From assembly GCF_014779655.1 (NCBI RefSeq), contig NZ_JACXYX010000002.1, forward strand, positions 1-64,000: 64,000 nucleotides of DNA. Direction: 5' to 3'. Origin of the DNA: Nocardioides ganghwensis. Its GTDB lineage: Bacteria > Actinomycetota > Actinomycetes > Propionibacteriales > Nocardioidaceae. Both the position numbers and the translations under genes were made by a program. Below the pieces are notes generated by a model, which had not been told where the DNA came from, made no database searches, and saw only the letters and a list, made by a program, of their open reading frames with translations. Each line of letters begins with the position of its first letter. The stretch's first letter is position 1. Below are positions 24,736-33,650 of this stretch, piece by piece.

Positions 24736-25650
24736 ATGGGATCCCTGCCGAGGCGACAGCGCGTGGCGGCGTACGCCGTCATCCTGCGCGAGCGCGAGGG
24801 CCGTGTCGAGATCCTGCTGAGCAGGCTCGCGCCGCGGGTCTCGCGCGCCGAGCTCTGGACGCTGCCGGGCGGCGGCGTCGACCACGGGGAGGACCCGCGC
24901 GACGCGCTGATCCGGGAGGTCCACGAGGAGACCGGCCTCGCCGCGACCGTCGGCGACCGGGCCCGCGTCTACAGCGCGCACATGCCCCGGTCCCCGCGTG
25001 ACGGCCAGCTCGTCGACGCCCACGCGATCCGCCTCGTCTACGAGGGCTGGGTCTCCCCGGACTCGCCGGCGCCGCGGGTGGTCGAGGTCGACGGCTCGAC
25101 CATCGAGGCCGCGTGGCGCCCGCTCGACGACGTCGCGTCCGGGGCGGTGCCGGTGGCGTCCGTCGTGACCGAGGCCCTCGTCGACCACCAACCGTTCCGC
25201 CTGCAGCGCGTCGCGGCGTACGCCCTCGTGACCCGCCGTCGCGGTGGGCAGGAGGAGCTGCTGCTGACCCGCCTGTCGCCGCGCGCCGCGCACCCGGGCA
25301 GGTGGACCCTCCCGGGCGGGGGTGTCGACCACGGCGAGCACCCGTCGCTCGCGCTGGCCCGCGAGGTCGAGGAGGAGTGCGGGCTCCCGTGCCGCGTCGG
25401 CGAGCTGGTCGGGGTGCACGACACCCACTTCGCCGGGACGGCCCCGTCGGGGCGCATCGAGGACTACCACGGCGTCCACCTGGTCTTCCGCGCCACCGTC
25501 GCCGACGGGGAGCCGCGCGTGCTCGAGCAGGACGGCACCACGGACGCCGTCGCCTGGGTGTTGGCGGCCGACATCGGCTCCGGTGAGGTCGACGTGCTGG
25601 AGCTGGTCCGCTGGGTCCTCGACCGCGAGGACGTCGCCGCCGAGGAATGA
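24736..25650 (+). CDS. Tandem Nudix hydrolase (two Nudix domains)
   Basis: A 304-residue protein made of two Nudix domains in tandem (about residues 8-140 and 157-300). Each has a complete Nudix box: GGVDHGEDP...REVHEETG (about 46-67) and GGVDHGEHP...REVEEECG (about 195-216). Both halves begin with QRVAAYA and share WTLPGGGVDHGE, so they arose by internal duplication. The likely chemistry is hydrolysis of a nucleoside diphosphate derivative; the substrate is unknown. TAGGTT ends 6 nt before the ATG, a leaderless start divergent from the acyltransferase gene. Confidence 0.85.
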   Translation: MGSLPRRQRVAAYAVILREREGRVEILLSRLAPRVSRAELWTLPGGGVDHGEDPRDALIREVHEETGLAATVGDRARVYSAHMPRSPRDGQLVDAHAIRLVYEGWVSPDSPAPRVVEVDGSTIEAAWRPLDDVASGAVPVASVVTEALVDHQPFRLQRVAAYALVTRRRGGQEELLLTRLSPRAAHPGRWTLPGGGVDHGEHPSLALAREVEEECGLPCRVGELVGVHDTHFAGTAPSGRIEDYHGVHLVFRATVADGEPRVLEQDGTTDAVAWVLAADIGSGEVDVLELVRWVLDREDVAAEE

Positions 25651-25680
25651 GTGGGCCGCGCCGGTCACTAGGATGGAGGA

Positions 25681-25764
25681 ATGAACCCCCGCCACCGCCG
25701 ACTCGTGATCCCGGTCGCGCTGGGGGCCCTCATCCTCATCGTCGTCCTCGCAGCCTTCCTGTGA
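25681..25764 (+). CDS. Putative 27-residue single-span membrane peptide
   Basis: A very short ORF: a basic start (MNPRHRR) followed by one hydrophobic helix (LVIPVALGALILIVVLAAFL). TAGGAT ends 6 nt before the ATG, the same spacing as neighbouring leaderless genes, which argues that it is expressed. GGAGGA touches the ATG and is too close to act as a Shine-Dalgarno. Its last codons are part of a threefold 12-bp repeat that also repeats the stop codon. The function is unknown, and it could be a chance frame. Confidence 0.45.
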   Translation: MNPRHRRLVIPVALGALILIVVLAAFL

Positions 25765-25787
25765 GCCTTCCTGTGAGCCTTCCTGTG
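25752..25787. repeat. Three tandem copies of a 12-bp unit
   Basis: AGCCTTCCTGTG occurs three times in a row without mismatch. The first copy codes for the end of the 27-residue peptide including its TGA stop. The next two repeat the same codons, so the frame holds three stops in series. It is probably a product of replication slippage. Confidence 0.9.
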
Positions 25788-25797
25788 AGCGCTGCCG

Positions 25798-26997
25798 GTG
25801 GCTGACGAGCTCGACACCCTCCGCAGGGCGATCCTCGACGCCGACCACCTCGTCCGCGCACTGGCCAGCGGCCGTCGCAAGGGACAGCCGGTGCCACGGG
25901 TCGGCGGCCGCGAGGTGCGCCGCGTCGAGGTCCGTGTCGTCGACCTCAAGGCCGGTCGCCACCTGCAGGTGACGTCGTACGACGCGACGCAGGCGCACAC
26001 CGCGAACCACCCCCTCGGCGAGGCCGCCGAGGCCGCGGTGGACGCACTGCTCGCCGAGCCCTTCGCCAACTGGCACGTCGACACCGTCACCGCGACCCTG
26101 CAGCTGCGGGTCACCAAGAAGGGGGTGCCGCTGCTGCACACCTCGGCCCGCGCCGAGGAGGTCGCGCCGGCGCGCGAGCACGACCGGCCCAAGGACCGGC
26201 TGCTCGCCGAGGACGACCCGGTCCTGGTCGCGCTGGGCATCAGCGACGCGCAGGGCCGGGTGAAGCCGACGCGGCAGGCCAAGTACCGCCAGGTGGAGGA
26301 GTTCGTCCGGCTGCTCGACGCCGGCCTCTCCGACGCGATCGCGCAAGGACGCGTACGCACCCCCACGGCCGAGGAGCCCCTGAGGGTCGTCGACCTCGGG
26401 TGCGGCAACGCCTACCTCACCTTCGCCGCCCACGCCCACCTCAGCCGCCGGTGGCCCGTACGGATGACCGGCGTCGACGTGAAGCAGCAGTCCGCGGACC
26501 ACAACGCGCAGGTCGCCGAGCGGCTCGGCATCGACGCCGACTTCGTGGTCGGCTCGATCGCCGACGCCCAGCTCGAGCTCGCGCCCGACGTGGTGCTCGC
26601 CCTCCACGCCTGCGACACCGCGACCGACGACGCGCTCCACCGGGCGCTGGAGTGGCAGGCGCCCCTCGTGCTGGCCGCGCCGTGCTGCCACCACGACATC
26701 GCGGCGCAGCTGCGCACCGCCGAGGCGCCCGGCCCCTACGCGATGCTGACCCGCCACGGCATCCTGCGCGAGCGCTTCGCCGACACCCTCACCGACGCGC
26801 TGCGCGCCTCGCTGCTGCGCCGCGAGGGCTACCGCGTGGACGTGGTGGAGTTCGTCGAGAGCGCCCACACGCCCCGCAACACCCTCCTGCGGGCCGTCCG
26901 GACCGGTGCCGACGGCGCGGGCGCGTCCCGCGAGTACGACGAGCTGCTCGCCGCGTGGGGCGTACGGCCCAGGCTGGGCGAGCTGCTCGGCGGCTGA
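25798..26997 (+). CDS. SAM-dependent methyltransferase (Methyltransf_32-like)
   Basis: A 399-residue protein. The C-terminal half is a class I methyltransferase: motif I VVDLGCGNAYLTFAA (about residues 197-211), an acidic motif in TGVDVKQQ, then ALHACDTATDDAL and APCCHHDI, which are typical of the Methyltransf_32 family. The N-terminal 190 residues form a separate domain with no motif I recognise, possibly a substrate-binding platform. The substrate is unknown. It starts with GTG at 25798, 34 nt after the small peptide gene. Confidence 0.8.
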   Translation: MADELDTLRRAILDADHLVRALASGRRKGQPVPRVGGREVRRVEVRVVDLKAGRHLQVTSYDATQAHTANHPLGEAAEAAVDALLAEPFANWHVDTVTATLQLRVTKKGVPLLHTSARAEEVAPAREHDRPKDRLLAEDDPVLVALGISDAQGRVKPTRQAKYRQVEEFVRLLDAGLSDAIAQGRVRTPTAEEPLRVVDLGCGNAYLTFAAHAHLSRRWPVRMTGVDVKQQSADHNAQVAERLGIDADFVVGSIADAQLELAPDVVLALHACDTATDDALHRALEWQAPLVLAAPCCHHDIAAQLRTAEAPGPYAMLTRHGILRERFADTLTDALRASLLRREGYRVDVVEFVESAHTPRNTLLRAVRTGADGAGASREYDELLAAWGVRPRLGELLGG

Positions 26998-27031
26998 GGC
27001 ACCACCACCGTCACGCGGCTACGGTGGCGAC

Positions 27032-27925
27032 GTGCGAGCGGGACGGGTGGCGGTCGGCGCGTCGGTCGGAGTGGCCGTCGCCCTGCCCTTCCTGCTGGGC
27101 GCGGCCGCGGGGGCACCCGACCCGGCCGGCACCCCGGTCCTCCGCTTCGGTGACCCCGACATCGTCGAGTCCAGCGGGCTGGCCTTCACCGCCACCGCGC
27201 GGGGCGGGCTCGTGCACACCGTCAACGACTCCGGCGACTCCGGACGCGTGTTCACCGTCGACACCGCCACCGGCAGCACGGTCGGCGTGACGTCCTGGGA
27301 CGCCGACCCGCTCGACGTCGAGGCGCTCGCCCCGGCCGGGCGCGGGCACGTGTGGGTGGCCGACATCGGCGACAACCGGCGGGTGCGCGACTCCGTGGCG
27401 GTGCTGCGCGTCCCGGTCGGGCCGGGCGAGCGGACCGTCACGCCGGAGGCGTACGAGCTCGTCTACCCCGACGGCCCGCGCGACGCCGAGGCGCTGCTCG
27501 CCGACCCGCTGACCGGGCGGCTGCACGTGGTCACCAAGGGCGTCTTCGCCGGGACCGTGTACGCCGCCCCGACGCGGCTGCGCGCCGACCGGCCCCACCG
27601 GCTGGTCGAGGTCGCCGAGGCGCCCGGCATCGTCACCGACGCGACGTTCCTGCCCGGTGGCGGAGGCGTCGTGATGCGCACCTACTCGACGGCCCACCTC
27701 ACGGCGTACCCGTCGTGGCAGCCCGTGGCGTCGTGGGAGCTGCCTCCGCAGGACCAGGGCGAGGGGGTCGCGTACGCCGCGGGTCAGGTGCTGGTCAGCA
27801 CCGAGGGCGCGCGGTCGGAGGTGCTCGCCGTGGACCTGCCGCCGCAGGCAGGCCCGACCGACCTGGCGGGTCCGGCCTGGACCGCGCTGCGCTGGCTCGC
27901 CGTCGCGAGGGGCGTGCCGCTCTAG
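27032..27925 (+). CDS. Secreted protein, beta-propeller-like
   Basis: A 297-residue exported protein. The signal peptide (MRAGRVAVGASVGVAVALPF then LLGAAAGA) has a likely Ala-X-Ala cleavage site around residue 28. The mature part has repeated beta-strand blocks rich in Gly and Asp (HTVNDSGDSGRVFTVD, VWVADIGDNRRVRDS), consistent with a beta-propeller. No catalytic motif was recognised. The frame is open upstream inside the methyltransferase gene, but TACGGT exactly 6 nt before the GTG at 27032 and the signal peptide fix the start. Its stop shares the palindrome CTAG with the stop of the convergent racemase gene. Confidence 0.72.
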   Translation: MRAGRVAVGASVGVAVALPFLLGAAAGAPDPAGTPVLRFGDPDIVESSGLAFTATARGGLVHTVNDSGDSGRVFTVDTATGSTVGVTSWDADPLDVEALAPAGRGHVWVADIGDNRRVRDSVAVLRVPVGPGERTVTPEAYELVYPDGPRDAEALLADPLTGRLHVVTKGVFAGTVYAAPTRLRADRPHRLVEVAEAPGIVTDATFLPGGGGVVMRTYSTAHLTAYPSWQPVASWELPPQDQGEGVAYAAGQVLVSTEGARSEVLAVDLPPQAGPTDLAGPAWTALRWLAVARGVPL

Positions 27926-28617
27926 TCCTCGGCCAGCGCTGCGTCGAGCGCTGCCTGCACGTGCAGCGTCGTGCACGGGAACACGGGCAGCTCGACGTCG
28001 GCCTGCTTGACCAGCAGCTCGAGCTCGGTGCAGCCGAGCAGCACGCCCCCGGCCCCGGCGTCCCACAGCTCCTCGATGATCGACACCACCCGGTTGCGCG
28101 TGCGGGGAAGCACCACGCCGTGCACGAGCTCCTCGTAGATCGCGTCGTTGAGGAAGTCGTGGTGCGAGGCGTCGGGCACCAGGACCGACAGGCCATGGCT
28201 CTCGAGCCGGTCGACGAAGAACGACTCCGACATCGCGACCTTGGTGCCGATCAGCCCGACCTTCTCCACGCCGGCGGCCTTGACGGCCTCGGCGACGACG
28301 TCGGCCAGGTGCAGCACGGGGATGCCGACCGCCTCCTCCACCTGGTCGGCCACCTTGTGGAAGGTCGTCGTGCACAGCAGCAGGAAGTCCGCGCCGGCGC
28401 GCTCGACGCGGCGCGCGGCGTCGGCGAGCAGGAGCCCGACCTGGTCCCAGCGCTCGTCGTCCTCGAGGTGGGTGACCTCCGCGAAGTCGACGGTGGTGAG
28501 TGCCAGCTTGGGCGAGGACAGCCCGCCGAGCCGCTCCCGCATCCCGAGGTTGAGGTCGCGGTAGTAGACCGCGCTGCTCTCCCAGCTCATGCCGCCGACG
28601 AGTCCGATGGTCTTCAC
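27922..28617 (-). CDS. Aspartate/glutamate racemase family protein
   Basis: A 231-residue racemase of the YgeA-like Asp/Glu group. It begins KTIGLVGGMSWESS and has the two catalytic Cys contexts, LLLCTTTFHK (about residue 80) and LLGCTELELL (about 190). It would interconvert L- and D-amino acids by a two-base, cofactor-free mechanism, possibly for D-amino acid supply or recycling. The GTG at 28617 gives the conserved N-terminus. It ends inside the CTAG shared with the convergent secreted protein gene. Confidence 0.85.
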   Translation of the reverse strand: MKTIGLVGGMSWESSAVYYRDLNLGMRERLGGLSSPKLALTTVDFAEVTHLEDDERWDQVGLLLADAARRVERAGADFLLLCTTTFHKVADQVEEAVGIPVLHLADVVAEAVKAAGVEKVGLIGTKVAMSESFFVDRLESHGLSVLVPDASHHDFLNDAIYEELVHGVVLPRTRNRVVSIIEELWDAGAGGVLLGCTELELLVKQADVELPVFPCTTLHVQAALDAALAED

Positions 28618-28637
28618 GCGCGGCAGTCTGCCATCTC

Positions 28638-29390
28638 TCACGTCCGGTGCACCTTGTGTGCCGCAGCCTGGGCACGCGGCTTGATCACCAGCTCGTCGAT
28701 GTCGACGTGGGAGGGCCGGGTGGCGACCCATGCGATCGCGTCGGCCACGTCCTCGGCGAGCAGCGGCTGGTCCACCCCGGCGTACACCGCCTCGGCACGC
28801 TCGCGGTCCCCGCCGAAGCGCACGAGGGCGAACTCGTCGGTGCGCACCATGCCGGGTGCCACCTCGCTGATCCGGATCGGCTCACCGTTGAGCTCGAGGC
28901 GCAGCGTCTGGGTGACGACCTTCACGGCGTGCTTGGCGGCGGTGTAGCCGCCGCCCCCTTCATAGGCCCAGCGTCCCGCCGTCGAGCCGACGTTGACGAC
29001 GACCCCGTCGCCGCTGGCGCGCAGCGCCGGGAGGAGCGCCTTGGTCACCCGCACCAGGCCGAGGACGTTGATGTCGTACATGTGCCGCCAGGCCTCGACG
29101 TCGGCCTGGTCGACGCGGTCGACGCCGACGGCACCCCCGGCGTTGTTGACCAGCACGTCGCAGGTGGGGACCGCCGCGGCCAGCGCGGCCACCGAGCCTG
29201 CGTCGGTGATGTCGCAGGTGACGGCCACGCCGCTGATCTCCGCGGCGAGCGCCTCGATGCGCTCGGTGCGCCGGGCGGCGCACACGACCCGGAACCCCTG
29301 CGCGGCGAGCGCGCGGGCGGTCGCGGCGCCGATGCCGCTGGAGGCGCCGGTGACGACGGCCGTGCGGGACTGGGTGCTGTCATCGCTCAT
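28638..29390 (-). CDS. Short-chain dehydrogenase/reductase
   Basis: A 250-residue classical SDR. The cofactor motif TGASSGIG is near residue 15, NNAGG near 87, the catalytic Ser in VNVGSTAG and the YTAAK pair near 150. The arginines after the first beta strand (CAARR) suggest NADP(H) preference. The substrate is unknown. The frame is open 430 nt further upstream, but the ATG at 29390 begins at the normal SDR N-terminus and has CAGGAT 6 nt upstream. Its promoter overlaps that of the divergent RNase H gene. Confidence 0.87.
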   Translation of the reverse strand: MSDDSTQSRTAVVTGASSGIGAATARALAAQGFRVVCAARRTERIEALAAEISGVAVTCDITDAGSVAALAAAVPTCDVLVNNAGGAVGVDRVDQADVEAWRHMYDINVLGLVRVTKALLPALRASGDGVVVNVGSTAGRWAYEGGGGYTAAKHAVKVVTQTLRLELNGEPIRISEVAPGMVRTDEFALVRFGGDRERAEAVYAGVDQPLLAEDVADAIAWVATRPSHVDIDELVIKPRAQAAAHKVHRT

Positions 29391-29415
29391 GCCGCCATCC
29401 TGCCAAGATGGGCCA
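29391..29415. promoter_or_regulatory. Overlapping divergent leaderless promoters
   Basis: Only 25 bp separate the SDR start (minus) from the RNase H start (plus). On the minus strand CAGGAT (29402-29397) ends 6 nt before the ATG; on the plus strand CAAGAT (29404-29409) ends 6 nt before the GTG. The two -10 hexamers are adjacent, so the promoters probably exclude one another. Confidence 0.45.
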
Positions 29416-30309
29416 GTGATCATCGCGGCGGCTGACGGTTCGGCACTCGGCAACCCCGGCCCCGCGGGGTGGGCGTGGTACGTCGACGACGACTGCTGGG
29501 CCTCCGGCGGGTGGCCCCACGGCACCAACAACATGGGCGAGCTGATGGCGGTGCTCGACCTCCTCCAGCAGACCGCCCACCTCGACGACGAGCTGCGGGT
29601 CTTCTGCGACAGCAAGTACGTCATCGACTCGGTCACCAAGTGGATGCCGGGGTGGAAGCGCAAGGGCTGGAAGAAGAGCGACGGCAAGCCCGTCCTCAAC
29701 GTCGAGCTGATGAAGGCGATCGACGCGGCCATGGAGGGCCGGCGCCACCGCGTCCACTTCGAGTGGGTGAAGGGCCACGCCGGCCACGAGCTCAACGAGG
29801 CGGCCGACAGGCGCGCCAACGCAGCGGCCGTGGCCTACCAGCGCGGCGTGGAGCCCGACCCCGGCCCGGGCTTCAGCGGCAGCACGACCGCCCACCCTGC
29901 GGCCGAGGTCGGTCAGGTCGAGCCCGAGCCCGATCTCTTCTCGGGCCTCGCCGCGGACGACCTGGACGTCGCGCCCACCGACGAGGAGCACGTGGTCGCG
30001 ATGGAGCGCGCCCTGCTGAGCGACGAGGTGCGCTCGGACCGCGCCGCGGTCGCCGCCCTCCTGCACCCCGACTGGCAGGAGGTGGGCCGCTCCGGCCGGC
30101 TGTGGACCCGCGAGGAGACCCTCGACGTGATCGGTCCGATCGAGCCGGTGCACTTCGAGGTCGTCTCCACCGCCCGCCTCGGCCCCGACACGATCCTGCT
30201 GCTGTGGCGTACGTCCACCGACGAGCGCTCCACCCTGCGCAGCACCCTGTGGGTGCGCTCGGGCGGGCAGTGGCAGGCCCGGTTCCACCAGGGCACCGAC
30301 GAGCCCTGA
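29416..30309 (+). CDS. Ribonuclease HI fused to a DUF4440-like (NTF2-fold) domain
   Basis: A 297-residue two-domain protein. Residues 1-140 are an RNase HI domain with the acidic set visible as AADGSA (D7), NNMGE, FCDSKY and the HELNEAAD block. It would cut RNA in RNA-DNA hybrids. After an acidic linker, residues about 190-297 look like a DUF4440/SnoaL NTF2-like domain (ALLHPDWQEVGRSGRLWTRE, TLWVRSGGQWQARFHQGT). The GTG at 29416 is chosen because it starts the RNase fold directly and has a -10-like hexamer 6 nt upstream. Confidence 0.87.
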   Translation: MIIAAADGSALGNPGPAGWAWYVDDDCWASGGWPHGTNNMGELMAVLDLLQQTAHLDDELRVFCDSKYVIDSVTKWMPGWKRKGWKKSDGKPVLNVELMKAIDAAMEGRRHRVHFEWVKGHAGHELNEAADRRANAAAVAYQRGVEPDPGPGFSGSTTAHPAAEVGQVEPEPDLFSGLAADDLDVAPTDEEHVVAMERALLSDEVRSDRAAVAALLHPDWQEVGRSGRLWTREETLDVIGPIEPVHFEVVSTARLGPDTILLLWRTSTDERSTLRSTLWVRSGGQWQARFHQGTDEP

Positions 30310-30346
30310 TCCAGCCCGCAGGGGTGTGGCGTGGCACACTCTCGGG

Positions 30347-30718
30347 GTGTTTCCCGCAAGGCTGGCAGCCGTCCTCTCCCTCCTGGGTGGCGCGCTGTGG
30401 ATCGTCCACGCGCTGCTCGGCGGCGGCAGCGACCCGCTCGCGAGCACCCTCCACTTCGTCGGCCTCGCGTGCCTGCTCGCGGCGTCGGCCGTCTTCGGCG
30501 CCACGCTGGTCAAGAGCGACGCCGTGGCGATGCGGGTGGTGGTCGCGCTCGCGTCCGGGCTGCTCACGCTGTCGCTGATCGAGGCGTTCCGGCCCGCCGA
30601 CACCCCCTGGTACGACGGGTTCTGGGGCGTGGTCGCCGCGCTGATCGGCGGCATCTCGCTGCTGCGTGGTCGGGGCAACGCCTCCGGGCGGCCGTCGGCC
30701 GGCGCGCACGCCCGCTGA
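30347..30718 (+). CDS. Small integral membrane protein of unknown function
   Basis: A 123-residue protein with four hydrophobic segments (about residues 3-25, 35-55, 62-80 and 92-110), an Arg-rich end and no recognised domain. CACACT ends 6 nt before the GTG at 30347, supporting this start over an upstream in-frame codon. It stands between the RNase H gene and mshA without obvious functional ties. Confidence 0.62.
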   Translation: MFPARLAAVLSLLGGALWIVHALLGGGSDPLASTLHFVGLACLLAASAVFGATLVKSDAVAMRVVVALASGLLTLSLIEAFRPADTPWYDGFWGVVAALIGGISLLRGRGNASGRPSAGAHAR

Positions 30719-30834
30719 CCCGCCCCGCGGGAGGGTGTGTCGAAGGTCGCGGGAATCTCCGGGCTGCCCGTGAGGTTGTGCCCTGAGTGCCCGGATCGGG
30801 TGCCGTGACCTTTCGAGACATCCCAGGAGGCAGC

Positions 30835-32091
30835 GTGGGCCAGCGGGTGGCGATGATCAGCCTGCACACCTCACCCCTGGACCAGCCCGGCACGGGTGAC
30901 GCGGGTGGGATGAACGTCTACGTCATCGAGCTCTCCCGGCGCCTCGCCGCGCAGGGCATCGCGGTCGACGTCTTCACCCGCGCCACCTCCTCGAGCCTGC
31001 CGCAGGTGGTCGAGGCCGCCGACGGCGTGCTCGTGCGCCACGTCGCGGCCGGCCCGTTCGAGGGGCTCGCCAAGGGTGAGCTGCCCGGCCAGCTCTGCAC
31101 CTTCGCGCGGGAGGTGCTGCGCACCGAGGCGATGCAGCCGCTGGGCCACTACGACGCCGTCCACTCCCACTACTGGCTCTCCGGTCAGGTCGGCGCGCTG
31201 GCCCGCGACCGCTGGAACGTGCCGCTCGTGCACTCCATGCACACGATGGCCAAGGTCAAGAACGAGGCGTTGGCCGACGGCGACACCCCCGAGCCCCTCT
31301 CCCGGGTCATCGGCGAGGAGCAGGTCGTCGAGGCCGCGGACCTGCTCGTGGCCAACACCGACACCGAGGCACGCCAGCTCGTCGACCTCTACGGCGCGAG
31401 CCCCGACGCGGTGGAGGTCATCCACCCCGGCGTCGACCTGTCCGTCTTCGCCCCGCGCGGCAGGGCCGAGGCCCGCCGGGAGCTCGGCCTGCCCGAGGAC
31501 GCGGCGGTGCTCCTCTTCGCCGGCCGGATCCAGCCGCTCAAGGCGCCCGACGTGCTGCTGCGGGCCGTCGGGGTGCTGCTCGAGCAGGACCCGACCCTGC
31601 GCCACCGGCTCGTCGTGCCGGTCGTCGGCGGGCCGTCCGGGTCGGGCCTGGAGCATCCCACCGCGCTGGCGGACCTCGCCGACGACCTCGGCATCGCCGA
31701 CGTCGTCCGGTTCGTCCCGCCGGTCACCCAGGCCGAGCTGGCCGTGTGGTCGTCGGCCGCCACGGCCGTCGCGGTGCCGTCCTACAACGAGAGCTTCGGC
31801 CTCGTCGCCGTCGAGGCGCAGGCGACCGGCACCCCCGTCGTCGCCGCGGCCGTCGGTGGACTGACGACGGTCGTGCGCGACGGCGTGAGCGGACTGCTCG
31901 TCGACACCCACGACCCCCGCGACTGGGCCGCCACGCTGCGCCGCCTGGTCGACGACCCGGCGCTCGTCGAGCGGCTCGGGCGCGGTGCCGTCGCCCACGC
32001 GCAGGACTTCTCCTGGGAGCGCACGGCCGAGCGCACCCTCGAGGCGTACGAGCGGGCCGGCAGCCGCATGCATGCTGTGATGGCGTCATGA
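30835..32091 (+). CDS. mshA: D-inositol-3-phosphate glycosyltransferase (mycothiol synthesis)
   Basis: A 418-residue GT4-family enzyme that joins GlcNAc from UDP-GlcNAc to inositol 3-phosphate, the first step of mycothiol synthesis. The N-terminus [20 protein letters not shown] with NVYVIEL is diagnostic of MshA. The GT4 donor site shows [14 protein letters not shown] and the E-x7-E segment [13 protein letters not shown]. The GTG at 30835 is chosen because CAGGAGG precedes it by 4-5 nt; an upstream in-frame GTG at 30787 has no such site. The YbjN gene overlaps its stop by ATGA. Confidence 0.95.
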   Translation: MGQRVAMISLHTSPLDQPGTGDAGGMNVYVIELSRRLAAQGIAVDVFTRATSSSLPQVVEAADGVLVRHVAAGPFEGLAKGELPGQLCTFAREVLRTEAMQPLGHYDAVHSHYWLSGQVGALARDRWNVPLVHSMHTMAKVKNEALADGDTPEPLSRVIGEEQVVEAADLLVANTDTEARQLVDLYGASPDAVEVIHPGVDLSVFAPRGRAEARRELGLPEDAAVLLFAGRIQPLKAPDVLLRAVGVLLEQDPTLRHRLVVPVVGGPSGSGLEHPTALADLADDLGIADVVRFVPPVTQAELAVWSSAATAVAVPSYNESFGLVAVEAQATGTPVVAAAVGGLTTVVRDGVSGLLVDTHDPRDWAATLRRLVDDPALVERLGRGAVAHAQDFSWERTAERTLEAYERAGSRMHAVMAS

Positions 32092-32612
32092 CCTCCACGG
32101 CCGTCGAGACCCTCCGCACCTACCTCGCCGACAACGAGATCGAGCACGAGGAGACGACCCGCGAGGGCGTCGAGGGGGCCAGCTTCTCGCTGACCCTGCC
32201 GGGGGAGAAGAAGCTCCAGACGCCCGTACGCCTCGACGTCGGCGCGCACGCGCTCGCCGTCCACGCGTTCGTCTGCCGCAACCCCGACGAGAACCACGCC
32301 CGGGTGCACCGGTGGCTGCTCGAGCGCAACCTGCGGATGTACGCCGTCTCGTTCGCCGTGGACCGGCACGGCGACATCTACCTCGAGGCCCGCCTGCCGC
32401 TCGCGTCGGTCGAGCCCGACGAGCTCGACCGCATCCTCGGCTCCGTGCTGGCCAACGCCGACGAGTCCTTCAACGCGATCCTCGAGCTCGGCTTCGCCTC
32501 CTCCATCCGCAAGGAGTGGGAGTGGCGCATCTCGCGCGGGGAGTCCACCCGCAACCTCGAGGCCTTCCGAGGCTGGCTCGAGGCGGGGACCGACCCGCAG
32601 CCGTCCGCCTAG
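32088..32612 (+). CDS. YbjN domain protein
   Basis: A 174-residue protein of the YbjN family (a type III secretion chaperone-like fold), with the conserved C-terminal block [30 protein letters not shown]. The biochemical role is unknown. It overlaps mshA by ATGA, so the two are translationally coupled; a YbjN protein next to mshA is a recurrent actinobacterial arrangement. Its TAG lies in a CTAG palindrome shared with the convergent transporter gene. Confidence 0.83.
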   Translation: MTSTAVETLRTYLADNEIEHEETTREGVEGASFSLTLPGEKKLQTPVRLDVGAHALAVHAFVCRNPDENHARVHRWLLERNLRMYAVSFAVDRHGDIYLEARLPLASVEPDELDRILGSVLANADESFNAILELGFASSIRKEWEWRISRGESTRNLEAFRGWLEAGTDPQPSA

Positions 32613-33562
32613 CGCGCCGCCCGCGGCCTGCGCCGCGTCATCAGCACGCCCACGATCGCGAGCGCGCCGCCGACGAAGGTCAGGGAAGGCGGCACCTCGT
32701 CGATGGTCAGCCACGCGACGAGCGTCGCGATCAGCGGCACGAGGAACGTGGTGAGCGACAGCGCGCCCGCGTCGGTGTGGCTCAGTGCGTAGGCCCACGT
32801 CGTGAAGGCGACCGCGGTCGGGAAGACACCGAGGTAGACGATCCACCAGAGCTCGGCGCCGCCGTCGGCGACGATCCCCGGGAGGTCACCGGAGAACGGC
32901 AGGCAGGTCACCGCTCCCATCAGGAACGACACCAGGACGACCTGGACCGACGGGATGCGGCGCAGCAGCACCTTCTGGGTGAGCACCCCGACGGCGTACA
33001 TGGCGGCCGCGACGAGGACGAGCAGCACGCCGGCCAGGCTCGCGTCGGCCGAGGTGGAGGAGCCGCGCGCGATCACCGCGACGCCGGCGAAGCCGACGAC
33101 CATGCCGCCCAGGAGCCACGCGTGCAGCCGCTCGCCGAAGAGCGGCACGGCCAGCAGCGCCACGATCACGGGACCGATCTGGATGATCATCGCCGCGGTG
33201 CCGGCGTCGACGTGGCGCTCACCCGCGTTGAGGGCGAGGTTGTAGATGCCGAACCAGCCGATCCCGCCGACGGTCAGCAGCGTCCACTCGCGCCGGGTGG
33301 GGCGCACCCAGCCGCGGCGCAGGACCAGCGGCAGCACGACCAGGGCCGCCACCAGCAGGCGGCCGGAGCCGAGGGCCCCCGGGCTGACGTCGTGGGCGAC
33401 GTGGCGGATCACCACGAACGCCGAGGCCCACATGACCAGCGTGACCGCTCCGGCCGCGACGGGCAGCCAGGGCGCGGGAGTGGTGCCGGTCCCGGTGCTC
33501 CCGGTGGTGCTCCCGGTGGTGGTCCCGGCGGGCGGTGGGGTGGTCTGGCTGGCGGCGGTCAC
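32609..33562 (-). CDS. EamA/DMT family transporter
   Basis: A 317-residue drug/metabolite transporter with ten predicted helices in two EamA repeats (about residues 30-160 and 170-300). It has the usual WASAFVVIRHVAHDVSPGAL start and PLIATLVAWLTIDEVP near the end. The substrate is unknown. The first 30 residues are an unusual Thr/Gly/Ser/Pro-rich low-complexity leader. TAGCCT ends 6 nt before the GTG at 33562, supporting this start. It is separated from regX3 by a cluster of palindromes. Confidence 0.85.
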   Translation of the reverse strand: MTAASQTTPPPAGTTTGSTTGSTGTGTTPAPWLPVAAGAVTLVMWASAFVVIRHVAHDVSPGALGSGRLLVAALVVLPLVLRRGWVRPTRREWTLLTVGGIGWFGIYNLALNAGERHVDAGTAAMIIQIGPVIVALLAVPLFGERLHAWLLGGMVVGFAGVAVIARGSSTSADASLAGVLLVLVAAAMYAVGVLTQKVLLRRIPSVQVVLVSFLMGAVTCLPFSGDLPGIVADGGAELWWIVYLGVFPTAVAFTTWAYALSHTDAGALSLTTFLVPLIATLVAWLTIDEVPPSLTFVGGALAIVGVLMTRRRPRAAR

Positions 33563-33650
33563 GAGTCAAGGCTAGGTACGGTCATGACGACCCGCCAGCG
33601 CATTTCGGACGCCGCACGCCGACATCCCGCCGGTCAGGATCACCGGTCAC

